A stretch of DNA of 64,000 bases from Nocardioides sp. JS614 (GCF_000015265.1 NC_008699.1:3472001-3536000), one strand, 5' to 3'; positions 8,471-17,363 are shown, counted from the first letter of the stretch. Numbers and translations: made by a program. The notes: generated by a model not told the origin, from the sequence alone.

Positions 8471-9847
8471 TCAGGCGGCCGCGGGTAGCGGCGGAGAAGT
8501 CTGGGTGTCCTGCCCGTAGCGGGCGAGGTTGATGGCGGCGTTCAGGTCGCGGTCGATGACCAGGCCGCAGCCGGAGCACCCGTACGTGCGGTCCGACAGT
8601 GTCAGGTCGGGGTCGATGTTGCCGCAGCCGGAGCACGTCTTCGAGGACGGGAACCACCGGTCCGCGACGATCAGCTCGGTGCCGTACCAGGCCGTCTTGT
8701 AGGCGACTTGCCTGCGGAACTCTCCGAACGCCGCGTCCGAGACATGCCGCGCCAACGACCGGATCTGGAGCATCCCTGCTGCGTTCAGGTCCTCGATCGT
8801 CACGCTGACGTACGCCCGTGCGAGCTCCGTGGTGATCCGGTGCAGCAGGTATTTGCGGATGGCGGCGACACGTCCGTGCATCTTGCCCAGGCGTCGTGCT
8901 GCCTTCGCTCGGCCACCAGATCCCTTCTTGGTTCTCGAGTAGGCCTGGTCGGCGAGCCTGAGGCGTGCCTGGGCGTGCTGCAGCGCTTTCACCCCCTCGT
9001 GCGCCTGCAGCTGGCGTCCGTGCTCGTCGGCGACGACCGCGAGTGTCTTCACGCCGAGGTCAACACCGACCCGGGCCGGGTGTCGGTCGGGGGCGGTGCG
9101 GCACTGGTGGTGGAACTCGGCTGCGACGCCGGTGATGGAGACGACCCAGCGCCCGCGCTCGTAGCGGAACGACGCCGCGTACGCGTGGAACCGGCCGCGG
9201 TCGAGCATCTTCGCGAGACGGCCGGTGTGCTCGTGGACCCGGAGCTCGCCGAGCTTGGGGAACCGCATCGTGCGCGGTCCGGTCGGCCGCACCGGCGGAG
9301 CCTCGCCCTCGGTGTACTTGGAGCGGAGCCGGAACGCCGGGGTGGTCTTGTGCCGGGACTTGAACCGCGGGAACCCGGCCGCCTTGCCCGCACGGGTGCC
9401 CTTCTTCGAGTCGGTCCAGTTCTGCAACGCCTGCGCAGCGTTCACGCTGGCGGTCTCGAACACGTCGGCCGAGACCTCACCGCGCCAGGTCAGCCCGCGG
9501 GTGCCGTCGTCGTTGACGTGCGCGGACGGGTCGCGACCGTCCTTCCACCGGTTCATGTGGTTGATGAGGGAAACCTTCGACCACGACTGCCCCGGGGTCA
9601 GGCCCGCGTCCGCGACGCCGTACGACCTCTCCGCAGCGCGCTGGTCCAGGTTGGCCTTCACCCGGGCGATCTGGTGGTTGAACGCCATCCTGGAAGCCCC
9701 AGCGTGCGCGAGGAGTTGCTGGTGCTGGTCCCGGGTTGGGTCGAGGGTGAACCGCACTGTCATCGCGCGCGTCAACGGAACCCCGGCGTGCGAGACCAGC
9801 GGAGGTGTCTCCGCCTTCTCGCGCTTCAGCGTCGCTGTCTTCGGCAC
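8471..9847 (-). CDS. tnpB: TnpB family RNA-guided endonuclease (IS200/IS605/IS607 OrfB)
   Basis: RuvC-type nuclease encoded by transposons and guided by an omegaRNA. Numbering from an alternative start at 9883, the RuvC residues are D275 (GVDLGVKT), E364 (TIEDLN) and D444 (DRDLNAA). A CxxC-CxxC zinc ribbon sits at C417, C420, C436 and C439. The N-terminal VRFTLDPT strand and the AFNH helix are present. The protein is full length and intact, about 430-470 residues. The GTG at 9847 (458 residues) is chosen because the stretch before the ATG at 9763 looks coding; 9763 and 9883 are alternatives. No TnpA (HUH or serine recombinase) lies beside it, so it appears non-autonomous or domesticated. Confidence 0.92.
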   Translation of the reverse strand: MPKTATLKREKAETPPLVSHAGVPLTRAMTVRFTLDPTRDQHQQLLAHAGASRMAFNHQIARVKANLDQRAAERSYGVADAGLTPGQSWSKVSLINHMNRWKDGRDPSAHVNDDGTRGLTWRGEVSADVFETASVNAAQALQNWTDSKKGTRAGKAAGFPRFKSRHKTTPAFRLRSKYTEGEAPPVRPTGPRTMRFPKLGELRVHEHTGRLAKMLDRGRFHAYAASFRYERGRWVVSITGVAAEFHHQCRTAPDRHPARVGVDLGVKTLAVVADEHGRQLQAHEGVKALQHAQARLRLADQAYSRTKKGSGGRAKAARRLGKMHGRVAAIRKYLLHRITTELARAYVSVTIEDLNAAGMLQIRSLARHVSDAAFGEFRRQVAYKTAWYGTELIVADRWFPSSKTCSGCGNIDPDLTLSDRTYGCSGCGLVIDRDLNAAINLARYGQDTQTSPPLPAAA

Positions 9848-10303
9848 GCCCGCATGGTGCCGGACTGCGCCGACATCGCACACAGCGCCGAAGGCGTGGT
9901 GTCCGGGTTCGCCCTCCGACGAGACCGATCGTGCCTGCCGGGTTCCCGCGCGGCAGTAGCCGGAACCGGTGCGACCTGGCTCGGGCAGCCTGGTGTCCGC
10001 GGATGTGACGCCGCGGTGACGGTGCGGAGCGCTGCTGAGACCTTCGAAAGATCATGAACCGGCCTCCAGCGTCCGCCATCAGTCCTACCGTCGCCTCGGT
10101 CGCTCGCGCCGCTTGGCGAAGTCGTTCGAGAACACCACTGCGTCCGCGACCGGATGGCTCCAGGTCGCCTGTATCGCCACCACCTTGCGCCACCTGTCCC
10201 ACGAGCGGGCTCGCCACCGTGGAGTCGTCGTCGGAGCGTGAGGCGCCGACTGTGAACAGCCGAATGCGCCCAAACTGCGAGACTCGCGGGCAACATTGAC
10301 ACC
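9848..10303. other. Non-coding stretch holding the presumed left end of the TnpB element
   Basis: 456 bases between tnpB (minus) and the nucleotidyltransferase (plus). Short frames occur on both strands but none has a start site, domain or length worth calling. An imperfect hairpin lies around 9939-9970 (GGGTTCC and GGAACC arms). I could not identify a left-end boundary or target-adjacent motif. Immediately before the GTG at 10304 there is AACATT at 10292-10297, placed where a -10 box of a leaderless transcript would be. Confidence 0.35.
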
Positions 10304-11038
10304 GTGAACACGCCCCCGGCCGTCGTCGAGAAGCTGGCCGGCAATCTCGGTTCACTGGGTTGGGTGACAGATCTGCTTGTCGGTGGATCAGCTGCCACCG
10401 GCGACTACCGCACAGGGGTAAGCGATCTCGACCTCGTCGCTTTGACCGATGGACCGATCGATGCGGAACGCCGGGCAGTGATCGCCGCCATCCACCGTCA
10501 TCTGGACGCCACCGCGACTGCGGGGACCAACCTTGGCTGCGCCTACGTCGCGATCTCGGCCCTGTCCGACCCGGCCGCAAGGCATCCGATCTGGACTCAC
10601 GGCGAACTCGTCGAACGCACTCTTTCCGGGATCGTCAGAGCAGAGCTCGTTCGGTCGGGATTCGCAGTCTTCGGGCGCCCACCCCAACAGGTACTGCCGC
10701 GCATGAGCGACGATGACGTGCGCCGCGCCGCGCAAGCCGAGCTAACCGGCTACTGGGCAACGGCAGCACGCCACCCATGGTGGTGGCTGAACCCATCCAT
10801 CGCCGACCTTGGCCTGACCTCCATGGCGCGCGGCCGCCACGCACTTGCGACCGGCAGCCTCATCACCAAGACCTCGGCAATCGACTCCGCCCAGGCGCCC
10901 GAGTGGCTTCGCGCTGACCTCCATGCTCGGCGGAACGGAGAACCTGTGCGATCCCCGCGCCTGCGCACCGCCTGGATCGCTTGGCGCGACGCACGCCGGA
11001 CTACCGCCGCCGCCCGGCGATGGCGTCCCCAGCGGTGA
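10304..11038 (+). CDS. Nucleotidyltransferase, aminoglycoside-adenylyltransferase-like
   Basis: 244 residues from a GTG. The stretch VGGSAATGDYRTGVSDLDLVAL matches the Pol-beta superfamily signature, a Gly-Ser followed by Asp-x-Asp for metal and NTP binding. The C-terminal half (YWATAARHPWWWLN, LGLTSMARGRHAL, TKTSA) resembles the helical substrate domain of AadA/ANT-like enzymes. Transfer of a nucleotide to an aminoglycoside-type hydroxyl is possible but not shown. The gene sits between the TnpB element and glcD, away from any operon, and has a less GC-rich feel than its neighbours, consistent with acquisition. Confidence 0.75.
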   Translation: MNTPPAVVEKLAGNLGSLGWVTDLLVGGSAATGDYRTGVSDLDLVALTDGPIDAERRAVIAAIHRHLDATATAGTNLGCAYVAISALSDPAARHPIWTHGELVERTLSGIVRAELVRSGFAVFGRPPQQVLPRMSDDDVRRAAQAELTGYWATAARHPWWWLNPSIADLGLTSMARGRHALATGSLITKTSAIDSAQAPEWLRADLHARRNGEPVRSPRLRTAWIAWRDARRTTAAARRWRPQR

Positions 11039-11076
11039 CGACGACGTCGTTCATCGACGCGCTCCGCGGACACTCA

Positions 11077-11111
11077 TCGGCAACCTCGGCAACCTCGGCA
11101 ACCTCGGCAAC
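11077..11111. repeat. Tandem 9-bp repeat, about 3.8 copies
   Basis: Three complete CGGCAACCT units (11078-11086, 11087-11095, 11096-11104) are followed by CGGCAAC. They lie between the convergent ends of the nucleotidyltransferase and glcD genes, so they are non-coding. This is a slippage-prone microsatellite; no function is evident. Confidence 0.9.
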
Positions 11112-11152
11112 GGTGTGCCCAGCGCGCCGGCGGTCAATAGCGACACACCCGG

Positions 11153-12514
11153 TTAGAGCACGGCCCCCGGGTTCAGGATCCCGAGCGGGTCGAGGGCGTC
11201 CTTGACCCGGCGGGTCAGCGCCATCACGTCCGGGCCCAGCTGGTCCGGGAGGGCGCCCTTCTTCGCCCGGCCCACGCCGTGCTCGCCGGTGATCGTGCCG
11301 CCGAGTCCGATGGCGACCCGCATGATGTCGGCGAACGCCGCCCGGGCCCGCCGCTCGGAGTCGGCGTCGGCGGGGTCGTAGACGATGATCGGGTGGGTGT
11401 TGCCGTCGCCGGCGTGGGCGACGACCGGGATCTCCACGCGGTGCTCGGCGGCCACGGCCGCGATCGCTGCGAGCAGCGCCGGCAGCTGGGGCACCGGGGC
11501 ACCGACGTCCTCGAGCAGCAGCGCGCCGCGGGCCTCGATCGCGGGGAACGCCGCGCGGCGGGCCGCCACGAACAGCTCCCCCTCCTCGGGATCGTCGGTC
11601 ACGAAGACCGCGGTCGCGCCCGCGCCCTCGCAGGCCGCGCGCATGGCCTCGACCTCGACGGCCCGGGCCGCGGCGGGGGCGTCGGACTGGGCCACCAGCA
11701 GCGCGCCGGCGGCGCGGTCCAGACCCATCGGCTTGTAGTCCTCGACCGCGTTGATCGAGGCCCGGTCCATCAGCTCCATCATCGAGGGCCGCAGCCGCCG
11801 CCCGACCGCGAGCACGGCCCGGGCGGCGCCGTCGACGTCGGCGAAGGTCGCGACCAGCGTCGAGCGCGCCTCCTGCGCCGGCACCAGCCGCAGCACCGCC
11901 CGGGTCACGACGCCGAGGGTCCCCTCGCTGCCGACGAAGAGCTTCAGCAGGCTCAGTCCCGCGACGTCCTTGATCCGGCGACCGCCGAGCGTGACCAGGG
12001 TGCCGTCCGCGAGCACCACGTCCAGGCCGAGCACGTAGTCGGTGGTGACGCCGTACTTCACGCAGCACAGGCCGCCGGCGTTGGTGGCCACGTTGCCACC
12101 GATCGAGCAGATCTCGTACGACGAGGGGTCGGGCGGGTACCACAGCCCGTGCTCGGCCGCGGCCGCCTTGACCTCGGCGTTGAGGGCGCCCGGCTCGACG
12201 ACCGCCACCCGGCAGTCGACGTCGATCTCGACGGCGCGCATCCGCTCCAGGCTGAGCACCAGGCCGCCATCGACGGCCGTCGAGCCACCGGACAGGCCGC
12301 TGCCCGCGCCGCGTGGCACGAGCGGCACCCGGTGCTCGGCCGCCCACCGCACCGCGGTCTGCACCTGGCCGGCATCCTCGGCCCGCACGACGGCCAGCGG
12401 GGTGCCGGCGGCCGGGTCGCGGGACCAGTCGAAGCGGTACTTCTCCATGGCGTCGCCGTCGGTCACGACGACGCCGGCCGGGAGCGCCTCGAGCAGGTCG
12501 GTCAACGCGTGCAT
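11153..12514 (-). CDS. glcD: FAD-linked oxidase, GlcD / D-lactate dehydrogenase type
   Basis: 453 residues from the ATG at 12514 (MHALTDLLEAL). The upstream open frame belongs to other genes. N-terminal PCMH-type FAD domain: VPRGAGSGLSGGS, EPGALN, YPPDPSS, GGNVATNAGG. C-terminal FAD-oxidase domain: SEGTLGV, HAGDGNTHP, GEHGVGRAKKG. The enzyme oxidises a 2-hydroxy acid, probably glycolate or D-lactate, to the keto acid. GlcE and GlcF partners are not adjacent, so it may be a single-subunit form. It lies 17 bases downstream of the MFS gene on the same strand. Confidence 0.9.
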   Translation of the reverse strand: MHALTDLLEALPAGVVVTDGDAMEKYRFDWSRDPAAGTPLAVVRAEDAGQVQTAVRWAAEHRVPLVPRGAGSGLSGGSTAVDGGLVLSLERMRAVEIDVDCRVAVVEPGALNAEVKAAAAEHGLWYPPDPSSYEICSIGGNVATNAGGLCCVKYGVTTDYVLGLDVVLADGTLVTLGGRRIKDVAGLSLLKLFVGSEGTLGVVTRAVLRLVPAQEARSTLVATFADVDGAARAVLAVGRRLRPSMMELMDRASINAVEDYKPMGLDRAAGALLVAQSDAPAAARAVEVEAMRAACEGAGATAVFVTDDPEEGELFVAARRAAFPAIEARGALLLEDVGAPVPQLPALLAAIAAVAAEHRVEIPVVAHAGDGNTHPIIVYDPADADSERRARAAFADIMRVAIGLGGTITGEHGVGRAKKGALPDQLGPDVMALTRRVKDALDPLGILNPGAVL

Positions 12515-12531
12515 GGGTTCATGCAACCACC

Positions 12532-13779
12532 TCAGGCCCCCGCCGGCTGCCCCTGCTCGTCGGCGTGCGCGATGTGGACCAGCTGGCCCCAGATCAGCAC
12601 GACGAAGACCGCGGAGCCGGCGAACGCGAACCAGAACGGCGCGGTCACGCCCCAGTGCTGGGCGAGACCACCACCGATGCCGGAGCCGATGACCAGGCCG
12701 CCGAACACGCCGACCAGGTTGACGCTGCCGACCCGGCCCTGCAGCTCGCCGGGCACGGCGCGCTGCCGGACGGTGGTCGACGTCGTGCCCCAGATGAAGG
12801 CGTGGGCGCCGAAGACGAAGAAGATCGCCATCGCCACCGCCGGCCGCGTCGTGAGGGCGAGCGCCAGGTGGGTGAAGGTCTCGAAGACCAGGCCCGCTCG
12901 CATGATGTTGGCGAGGCTGACCCGGCGGGTGATCCAGCCGTAGGCGAGGGTTCCGATCAGGCCGCCGATCGCTGACACCGTGGTCAGCAGCCCGAAGCCG
13001 ACTTCCCCCATCCCGAGCCGCTGGGTGGCGTAGAGGACCAGGATCGACCAGGCCGCGCCGAAGGTGATGTTGAAGACGAAGATCGTCAGCACCAGGGTGC
13101 GTACGGCGGCGTTGTGCAGCACCCAGCGGAACGCCTCGACCACGTCCTGGCGCAGCTGCGGCCGCTCGTCGCGGGACCGCCCGTGCGGCGGCAGCGCGAT
13201 CTGCGCGGCGAGCAGCGCGCCGAGCGCCACCACCACCGCCTGCGCGACGAACGGCACGGCGTGCCCGGCGGCGAACAGGGCCGCGCCGATCGGCGGGCCG
13301 GCGAGCTGGTTGACGGTGATGAAGCCGGTGGTCAGCCGGGCATTGGCGACGCCGAGGTCGTCGCGGTGCACCAGCATCGGCAGCAGCGTCGACGCGGTGT
13401 TGTCGGCGAACACCTCCGCGGTGCCGAGCAGGAACATCGTGACGAGCACCAGCGTGATCGTGACCAGGTCGGTCGCGATCGCGAGCGTGAGGAGCACCAG
13501 GACGACGGCGCGCAACAGGTCGACCGTCACCACGATCAGCCGGCGGTCGAGGCGGTCGGCGAGCGCCCCGGCGTACAGCCCGAACAGCAGCGGCGGCAGC
13601 CACTGGAGCAGCGCCGCGAGCGCGACGAGGAACGGGTCGTGGGTCTGGGACGCCACCAGCAGGGGCCCGGCGGCGAGGGCCAGTCCGTCGCCGAGGTTGC
13701 TCACCCAGGACGACGCGAGCAGCCACCGGAACCCGGTGCCGAGCCGGCGGGGTGCGACGATCTCGGCCAGGCTGGTCAC
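12532..13779 (-). CDS. MFS transporter, DHA3/EntS-like exporter
   Basis: 415 residues with about 12 hydrophobic segments. The first loop carries FGLYAGALADRLDRR, the MFS motif A of the MFS_3/enterobactin-exporter branch. WVSNLGDGLALAAGPLL at the N-terminus and the GRVGSVNLVGVFGGL region near the end are also typical. It probably exports a small molecule by proton antiport; the substrate is unknown. The gene is followed closely by glcD, so the two may be co-transcribed, although no functional link is clear. Confidence 0.88.
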   Translation of the reverse strand: MTSLAEIVAPRRLGTGFRWLLASSWVSNLGDGLALAAGPLLVASQTHDPFLVALAALLQWLPPLLFGLYAGALADRLDRRLIVVTVDLLRAVVLVLLTLAIATDLVTITLVLVTMFLLGTAEVFADNTASTLLPMLVHRDDLGVANARLTTGFITVNQLAGPPIGAALFAAGHAVPFVAQAVVVALGALLAAQIALPPHGRSRDERPQLRQDVVEAFRWVLHNAAVRTLVLTIFVFNITFGAAWSILVLYATQRLGMGEVGFGLLTTVSAIGGLIGTLAYGWITRRVSLANIMRAGLVFETFTHLALALTTRPAVAMAIFFVFGAHAFIWGTTSTTVRQRAVPGELQGRVGSVNLVGVFGGLVIGSGIGGGLAQHWGVTAPFWFAFAGSAVFVVLIWGQLVHIAHADEQGQPAGA

Positions 13780-13791
13780 AAGGGCCAGACA

Positions 13792-15297
13792 CTAGCCTCC
13801 GAGGGTCGCCCCGGGCATCCGATTTGCGCGTCGGCGTACGGCGAGCGCCAGGGCCAGCGCCAGCCCGAGCAGGCCGGCCGGCAGCACGCTGTCGCTGGCC
13901 CGGGCGGCGGTGCCGCGGGTGGGCACGGCCGCCGAGGACGGCAGCGCGCCGATCCCGTCGCCGGGCACGTCGACGGCGTAGACGTCCAGGCCGCGCACCA
14001 GGTCGATCGAGTAGACGACGTTGCTGGTCGCACCCGTCCGACGGCCGTCGGCGCCGTAGACCGGGACCCACATCGCGTCCCAGACCTCCGAGCCCGGCCA
14101 CAGGGCGTGCCCGAACGGCTCGAGGTGCCGCGGGTCGCGGGCGTCGATGAGCTGGGTGCCGCCGCCGTAGAAGCCGACGGCGACGATCCCGTCCCGGTCG
14201 TCGAACCAGTGCGACGAGCAGAACGCGCCCTGCGGGAGCGGGTAGCTGCCCAGGTCCGCCAGCTCCACCTTGTCCAGCGGCACGATCCCGCCGCGGCGGC
14301 CGTCGAGCCGCTTGACCCACCAGGTCTGGAACGAGCCGGCCTGGGTGCAGTCGGTCTGCTCGTAGTCCTCCTCGGTGGCCAGCAGCACGTTGCCGTGGGC
14401 GAACGAGGGCCGGCTGCCCGGCTTGAAGGCCTGCGCGTTCGGCCGGAACGAGTTGTGCAGGATGAAGTCGTTCCACCCCGGGTGCTCGGGGTCGGTGCCA
14501 CGGCCGGCGCGGCCCGTGGTCGTGAGCAGCCGCGGCCGCGCGGGCCGCGAGGCGTCCCACATCGAGGCGCCGCCCCAGCCGGTGTGGGTGCCGATGCCGG
14601 CGGCGTCGAAGTTCCACTTGTGACCGGCGGTCGGCGACGCCGCCGGCTGGACGCCGGGCGTGCCACGGTCGGTGTCGACCTCGTGGGGGGCGTCGAGGTC
14701 GCGCAGGTCGAGGATCGAGAAGTGCCCGCCGTCGCCGGCGGTGTAGACGAATGTGCAGTCGGTGGCGTCGACGCAGGTCACGGTGTGGGTGCTGGTGGTC
14801 GCCGGGGCGCGCGACGCGATCCGCGGCGCGGCCGGGTCGGTGACGTCGACGACGATGAGCTCCCCGCCGCCGACGTTCACGTGCTGGGGGTCGCCGGGCG
14901 AGGCCTGCACGGCGTCCACGCCGATCAGCGCGAACCGGCGGATGCCGTCGGGGGTACGCCGCTCGCCGCAGTTCATCGCCTCGTTCTCGAACTGCGCGCT
15001 CGGCAGCACGCCGGTCAGCTGCGGGTGGGCGGCGTCGCTGACGTCCCAGACGCGGACCGAGTCCAAGCCGCTGGTCACCAGCAGGGGGGCGGTGCGCAGG
15101 AAGCAGCCCGAGATCCCGACCTGGGAGGGGAACCCGCCCAGGTGGGTGACGTTCGGGCTGGTGAGGACGCCCCCGAGCGGGTTGTCGTCCTCGGCGGACG
15201 CCGGCGCGGACCCGAGGCCGATGGCCAGGGTCGCCCAGGTCGCGACGACGAGGGTCAGCGCCGCGGCGGTCCGGGTCGCGGTGGTGAGAGGTCGCAT
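13792..15297 (-). CDS. Secreted LVIVD-repeat (beta-propeller-like) protein
   Basis: 501 residues. It has a signal peptide with a basic start, a hydrophobic core and ASAED cleavage (about residue 35). The body contains repeated segments of the form VRVWDVSDAAHPQL, LIVVDVTDPAAPRI, FSILDLRDLDAPHEV and TQLIDARDPRHLEPFG, which are LVIVD-type blades. Near the C-terminus are a hydrophobic stretch (LPAGLLGLALALALAV) and the basic RRRANR, the shape of a membrane or wall anchor. It is probably displayed outside the cell. No enzymatic motif is seen. It lies just upstream of the MFS gene. Confidence 0.82.
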   Translation of the reverse strand: MRPLTTATRTAAALTLVVATWATLAIGLGSAPASAEDDNPLGGVLTSPNVTHLGGFPSQVGISGCFLRTAPLLVTSGLDSVRVWDVSDAAHPQLTGVLPSAQFENEAMNCGERRTPDGIRRFALIGVDAVQASPGDPQHVNVGGGELIVVDVTDPAAPRIASRAPATTSTHTVTCVDATDCTFVYTAGDGGHFSILDLRDLDAPHEVDTDRGTPGVQPAASPTAGHKWNFDAAGIGTHTGWGGASMWDASRPARPRLLTTTGRAGRGTDPEHPGWNDFILHNSFRPNAQAFKPGSRPSFAHGNVLLATEEDYEQTDCTQAGSFQTWWVKRLDGRRGGIVPLDKVELADLGSYPLPQGAFCSSHWFDDRDGIVAVGFYGGGTQLIDARDPRHLEPFGHALWPGSEVWDAMWVPVYGADGRRTGATSNVVYSIDLVRGLDVYAVDVPGDGIGALPSSAAVPTRGTAARASDSVLPAGLLGLALALALAVRRRANRMPGATLGG

Positions 15298-15335
15298 GAC
15301 GGGCTAACGACGTGGTGTCGCTGCCGTCACGTGGG

Positions 15336-15545
15336 TCAGGCGGGCTGCATCTCCTGCAGGGACTCGTGCTCGAGGTCGAGCATGGTGACCGCCTGCGCGG
15401 CGGTCAGCTTGTCGTTCTCCTCGCTGAGGCGGAGGACGAGTGCCTCCAGCTCGCGCACGCGCGTACGCAGCCGGTGGTTCTCGGCTACGAGGTTGGCGGG
15501 CGTCCGCAGGTCGCTGTTCATGTATCCGATCAGCGCCTTGGCCAT
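15336..15545 (-). CDS. Conserved small coiled-coil protein, 69 residues
   Basis: Start ATG at 15545 (MAKALIGYMN), with GGAAGG about eight bases upstream. Residues 18-60 form a Leu-rich amphipathic helix (ENHRLRTRVRELEALVLRLSEEND, given here as one region of heptad-like leucines), so a coiled-coil dimer is likely. The tail is short and acidic. The compact length, site and helix make it a real gene, but I know no biochemical function. Confidence 0.75.
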   Translation of the reverse strand: MAKALIGYMNSDLRTPANLVAENHRLRTRVRELEALVLRLSEENDKLTAAQAVTMLDLEHESLQEMQPA

Positions 15546-15631
15546 GGACAAAGCCTTCCGGGTGGTGGGGAGGGTCCGCGATGGCGGGCCGTCTTCAAGA
15601 GTCCCACTCGCGAGCCTCCGGGTCAATTCGC

Positions 15632-16519
15632 TCAGTCCGGGACCCGCACCCGCGAGGAGGCCGCCCGACGTCTCCTGGGCGCCGGCTGGCACACCGGGCA
15701 GAAGTACGACGACCGATTCATGAACGCGACCCTCCGGATCGGCGTGCCGCAGCGCTCGCACGCCTCGCCCTCGCGCCCGTACGCGTGCAGCGAGCGGTCG
15801 AAGTAGCCCGACTCGCCGTTGACGTTGACGTAGAGCGCGTCGAAGGAGGTGCCGCCCTCCCCCAGCGCCGCGAGCATCACCTCGCGCGCGTGGGCGAGGA
15901 GCTCACGGACCCGGGTCGCGGTGAGCCGGTCGCCCGGGCGCTCGCCGTGGATCCGCGCGCGCCACAGCGCCTCGTCGGCGTAGATGTTGCCGACCCCGGA
16001 GATCAGGTTCTGGTCCAGGAGCTGTCGCTTGACCCCCGACGTACGCCGGCGCACCCGGCGCACGAAGTCGTCGTCGTCGAACTCGGGATCGAGCGGGTCA
16101 CGGGCGATGTGCGCGATCTCGGGCGGCAGGTCCGCGCCGCCCGCCGAGACCGACAGACCGCCGAACATCCGCTGGTCGACGAACCGCAGCTCCCTGCCCT
16201 CGTCGGCGCCCTCGAGCGCGAGCCGCACGCGCAGGTGCCGCTCGTCGGGGGCATCGGGCGGCTGGACGAGCAGCTGGCCGCTCATGCCCAGGTGGCCGAG
16301 CAGCGCGTCGCCGTTGTCCAGCGGCAGCCAGAGGTACTTGCCGCGTCGGCGGGCCGCCTCGATGCGGCGGCCGGTCAGCGCGGCGGCGAAGCCGGCCGGG
16401 CCGCGCAGGTCGCGGCGCACCGGCCGCGGGTGCAGCACGTCGACGCGGGCGATCGTGGCGCCGAGCACGTGCCGCTCGAGGCCGGCGCGCACCACTTCGA
16501 CCTCGGGCAGCTCCGGCAA
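15632..16519 (-). CDS. mutM: Formamidopyrimidine-DNA glycosylase MutM (Fpg)
   Basis: Bifunctional glycosylase/AP lyase that removes 8-oxoguanine and other oxidised purines. It has 295 residues. The N-terminus PELPEVEVV gives the catalytic Pro2 and Glu3, GHLGMSGQL follows, and QNLISGVGNIYADEALW is the H2TH region. The C-terminal zinc finger is CERCGTPI...CPVC. A basic tail RRRRAA follows the finger. The gene lies 13 bases downstream of rnc, an actinobacterial arrangement. Confidence 0.97.
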   Translation of the reverse strand: MPELPEVEVVRAGLERHVLGATIARVDVLHPRPVRRDLRGPAGFAAALTGRRIEAARRRGKYLWLPLDNGDALLGHLGMSGQLLVQPPDAPDERHLRVRLALEGADEGRELRFVDQRMFGGLSVSAGGADLPPEIAHIARDPLDPEFDDDDFVRRVRRRTSGVKRQLLDQNLISGVGNIYADEALWRARIHGERPGDRLTATRVRELLAHAREVMLAALGEGGTSFDALYVNVNGESGYFDRSLHAYGREGEACERCGTPIRRVAFMNRSSYFCPVCQPAPRRRRAASSRVRVPD

Positions 16520-16532
16520 GTCGTGCCTCGGG

Positions 16533-17363
16533 TCAGCTCTTGTGGGCGGAGTGGGCGGCCGCGTCCACGGCTGGGTCGTCGACGCCGAGGTCGGAGGCGA
16601 TCTCGCCGTACGCCGTCTCCGCGGCGGCCTGCTCGGCCTCCTTCTTGGAGCGGCCCACGCCGTTGCCGTACAGGCCCTCGCCCACGCGGACCTGGGCGGT
16701 GAACGTCTTCATGTGGTCGGGGCCGTCGTCCTCGATGACGTACTCGGGGACGCCGAGGCCGTGCTCGGCGGACAGCTCCTGCAGGGAGGTCTTCCAGTCG
16801 AGGCCCGCCCCGAGCGCGGACGCGGCCTCGATCAGCGGGTCGAACAGGCGGTGCACCACGACCGCGGAGGTGGTGAAGCCGCCGCTGAGGTGCACAGCGC
16901 CGATCACGGCCTCGACGGTGTCGGAGAGGATCGAGGCCTTGTGGCGGCCACCCGTCGACTCCTCGCCGCGCCCGAGCTTGACGTGCTCGCCCACCCCGAT
17001 CCGGCGGCCGACCTCGGCCAGCGCGCGGGCGTTGACGACTGCGGCGCGCAGCTTGGCCAGCCGGCCCTCGGAGAGGTCCGGGTGCTTGAGGTAGAGCGTC
17101 TCGGTGACCACCACGCCGAGCACGGAGTCCCCGAGGAACTCCAGTCGCTCGTTGGTGGGCAACCCGCCGTTCTCGTAGGCGAACGAACGGTGCGTGAGGG
17201 CGCGCTCGAGCAGCTCGGGGTCCAGCGTGGGATCCCCGAGTGCCGCTCGGAGCTCTGCGTAGTTGGTCAGCGGACCGGTCGGATCAGAGGACCTGACGAC
17301 GGTCGGCGCGCGCGCCGTACTGGCCGCACTGGCCGCACGCGCGGTGCGGCAGGTGCTTGGCAC
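16533..17363 (-). CDS. rnc: Ribonuclease III
   Basis: Double-strand-specific endoribonuclease for rRNA and mRNA processing. The catalytic domain carries NERLEFLGDSVLG (71-83, metal-binding Glu and Asp) and DTVEAVIGAVHL. The C-terminal dsRNA-binding domain runs from about DWKTSLQEL to AAAETAYGEI. The only ATG in frame (17363) lies inside rpmF and adds about 30 unconserved residues. The family-like part begins after GPLTNYAEL, where only a CTG (about 17267) is available. The true start is therefore uncertain. Coupling to rpmF is likely. Confidence 0.95.
   Translation of the reverse strand: MPSTCRTARAASAASTARAPTVVRSSDPTGPLTNYAELRAALGDPTLDPELLERALTHRSFAYENGGLPTNERLEFLGDSVLGVVVTETLYLKHPDLSEGRLAKLRAAVVNARALAEVGRRIGVGEHVKLGRGEESTGGRHKASILSDTVEAVIGAVHLSGGFTTSAVVVHRLFDPLIEAASALGAGLDWKTSLQELSAEHGLGVPEYVIEDDGPDHMKTFTAQVRVGEGLYGNGVGRSKKEAEQAAAETAYGEIASDLGVDDPAVDAAAHSAHKS

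Noticed and set aside
9826..10580. Minus-strand frames between tnpB and the nucleotidyltransferase
   Set aside because: Arg/Ser-rich, no start sites or domains, and they overlap the well-supported genes on either side.
11153..14617. A single 1154-residue minus-strand protein joining GlcD to upstream sequence
   Set aside because: Only the last 453 residues look like a protein; the rest is the wrong frame of the MFS and LVIVD genes. The true start is the ATG at 12514.
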